This document shows positions 7,294-7,793 of a stretch of DNA of 7,793 nt, piece after piece. A program made the translations under genes and the position numbers. The stretch is taken from positions 1-7,793 of the forward strand of contig CALPMD020000051.1 of NCBI GenBank assembly GCA_943324575.2, written 5' to 3'. The first letter of the stretch is position 1, and the number at the start of each line of letters is the position of its first letter. Under the pieces are notes generated by a model that saw only the letters and a list, made by a program, of their open reading frames with translations, did no database searches and had not been told where the DNA came from. The stretch is from Akkermansia muciniphila. GTDB taxonomy: Bacteria; Verrucomicrobiota; Verrucomicrobiia; Verrucomicrobiales; Akkermansiaceae.

Positions 7294-7793
7294 TCAGTGT
7301 GCGTGGTGATCATCGCCGTGATCACAAATCAACTTGAGGAAAATCGAGCAAAGAAGGGTGAAGACCAGAGCCTGGACGAAGCCCACCAGCAGCTCGACAA
7401 AGCAGAACGGCAATGCTGGCAGGAAGGAAAGGAAGGAAAGACTCTTTGGCACCAAGGCCATCAAGGCCTCTAAGGTCTGTTCGCCGCCGTAGATGTTGCC
7501 AAAAAGACGGAAACTGAGAGCCACTGGACGAATCATGATCGAGATGATTTCCAGAACACCGACAAACAAGAAAACCGGAACCATCAACGCCAACATCAAA
7601 CCACCGAAGCTACCCTTCGGCGCGAAGATGTGGGCGAGAAAGCCTTTGATGCCGTTTTCAGTCAGCGCCCAGTAGAACCATAGAATCGCAAAGGTCACTG
7701 CCATGGCCGCCGTCATGTTGAGGTCGGCGTTGCCACCACGCAACAGGGCGGTGAATCCGTGATGTCCGTGCGCATCGACCGTGTTCCAGCCCA
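7294..7793 (-). CDS. atpB: F1Fo ATP synthase subunit a, N-terminus outside the window
   Basis: Subunit a is the stationary membrane part that provides the two proton half-channels against the c-ring. The C-terminal 165 residues are visible; the 5' end lies beyond base 7793. Seen from the visible start: a His-rich loop (DAHGHHG), RGGNADLNMTAAMAVTFAIL, then several hydrophobic helices. The essential channel arginine lies in SFRLFGN (visible residue about 95, bases 7507-7509). Glu in GGEQ, Glu in CFVELLVG and Gln in FVQALVF stand at positions equivalent to E. coli Glu219, His245 and Gln252, as in most proton-driven enzymes. The tail ends CDHGDDHHAH, rich in His and Asp. The first in-window candidate start, a TTG at 7743, is not the real start because the conserved frame continues upstream to the window edge. 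Confidence 0.95.
   Translation of the reverse strand, partial: GWNTVDAHGHHGFTALLRGGNADLNMTAAMAVTFAILWFYWALTENGIKGFLAHIFAPKGSFGGLMLALMVPVFLFVGVLEIISIMIRPVALSFRLFGNIYGGEQTLEALMALVPKSLSFLSFLPALPFCFVELLVGFVQALVFTLLCSIFLKLICDHGDDHHAH

Noticed and set aside
7294..7743. A complete 149-residue subunit a starting at the TTG at 7743
   Set aside because: Conserved, in-frame protein sequence continues upstream to the window edge, so the gene is simply cut off at 7793.

Overview
The window is an ordinary bacterial housekeeping locus read entirely on the minus strand: most of an F1Fo ATP synthase (atp) operon, followed by a separate aspartate ammonia-lyase gene. Protein character suggests a member of the Verrucomicrobia / PVC group. 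The clues are the beta-subunit wording around its P-loop, the RGGNADLNM stretch in subunit a, and start codons with no visible Shine-Dalgarno sequence. This placement is an impression from sequence style only and was not tested by a search. I see no mobile element, CRISPR array, tRNA, rRNA or transferred island.

In transcription order (right to left) the layout is: atpB (subunit a, 5' end outside the window, 7793-7294), atpE (c, 7219-7028), atpF (b, 6946-6410), atpH (delta, 6380-5988), atpA (alpha, 5937-4396), atpG (gamma, 4307-3462), atpD (beta, 3403-1940) and atpC (epsilon, 1889-1476). This is the classic B-E-F-H-A-G-D-C order with a single b gene. Gaps are 29 to 88 bases and no genes overlap. 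A rho-independent terminator (1417-1451) closes the operon. The aspartase gene begins at a GTG at 1362 and runs off the left edge with an estimated 20 or so C-terminal codons missing. No gene-free stretch reaches 300 bases; the longest is 113 bases (1363-1475).

The eight atp products build one machine. Subunits a, b and c form the membrane proton channel and rotor ring, gamma and epsilon the central stalk, delta and b the peripheral stalk, and alpha and beta the catalytic head. The c and a subunits carry proton-type residues and lack the known sodium ligands. Aspartase makes fumarate and ammonia from aspartate and could feed central metabolism, but no shared regulation is visible.

The points worth a second look lie in fine structure rather than in a new system. 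There are two stable RNA hairpins, one after atpE and one between atpA and atpG. The atp start codons uniformly lack Shine-Dalgarno sequences, while a perfect orphan one sits in front of aspartase. The delta subunit is about 50 residues short, the beta subunit has a roughly 23-residue insertion containing an internal duplication, the c subunit is very short, and the aspartase has an unusual active-site neighbour residue.
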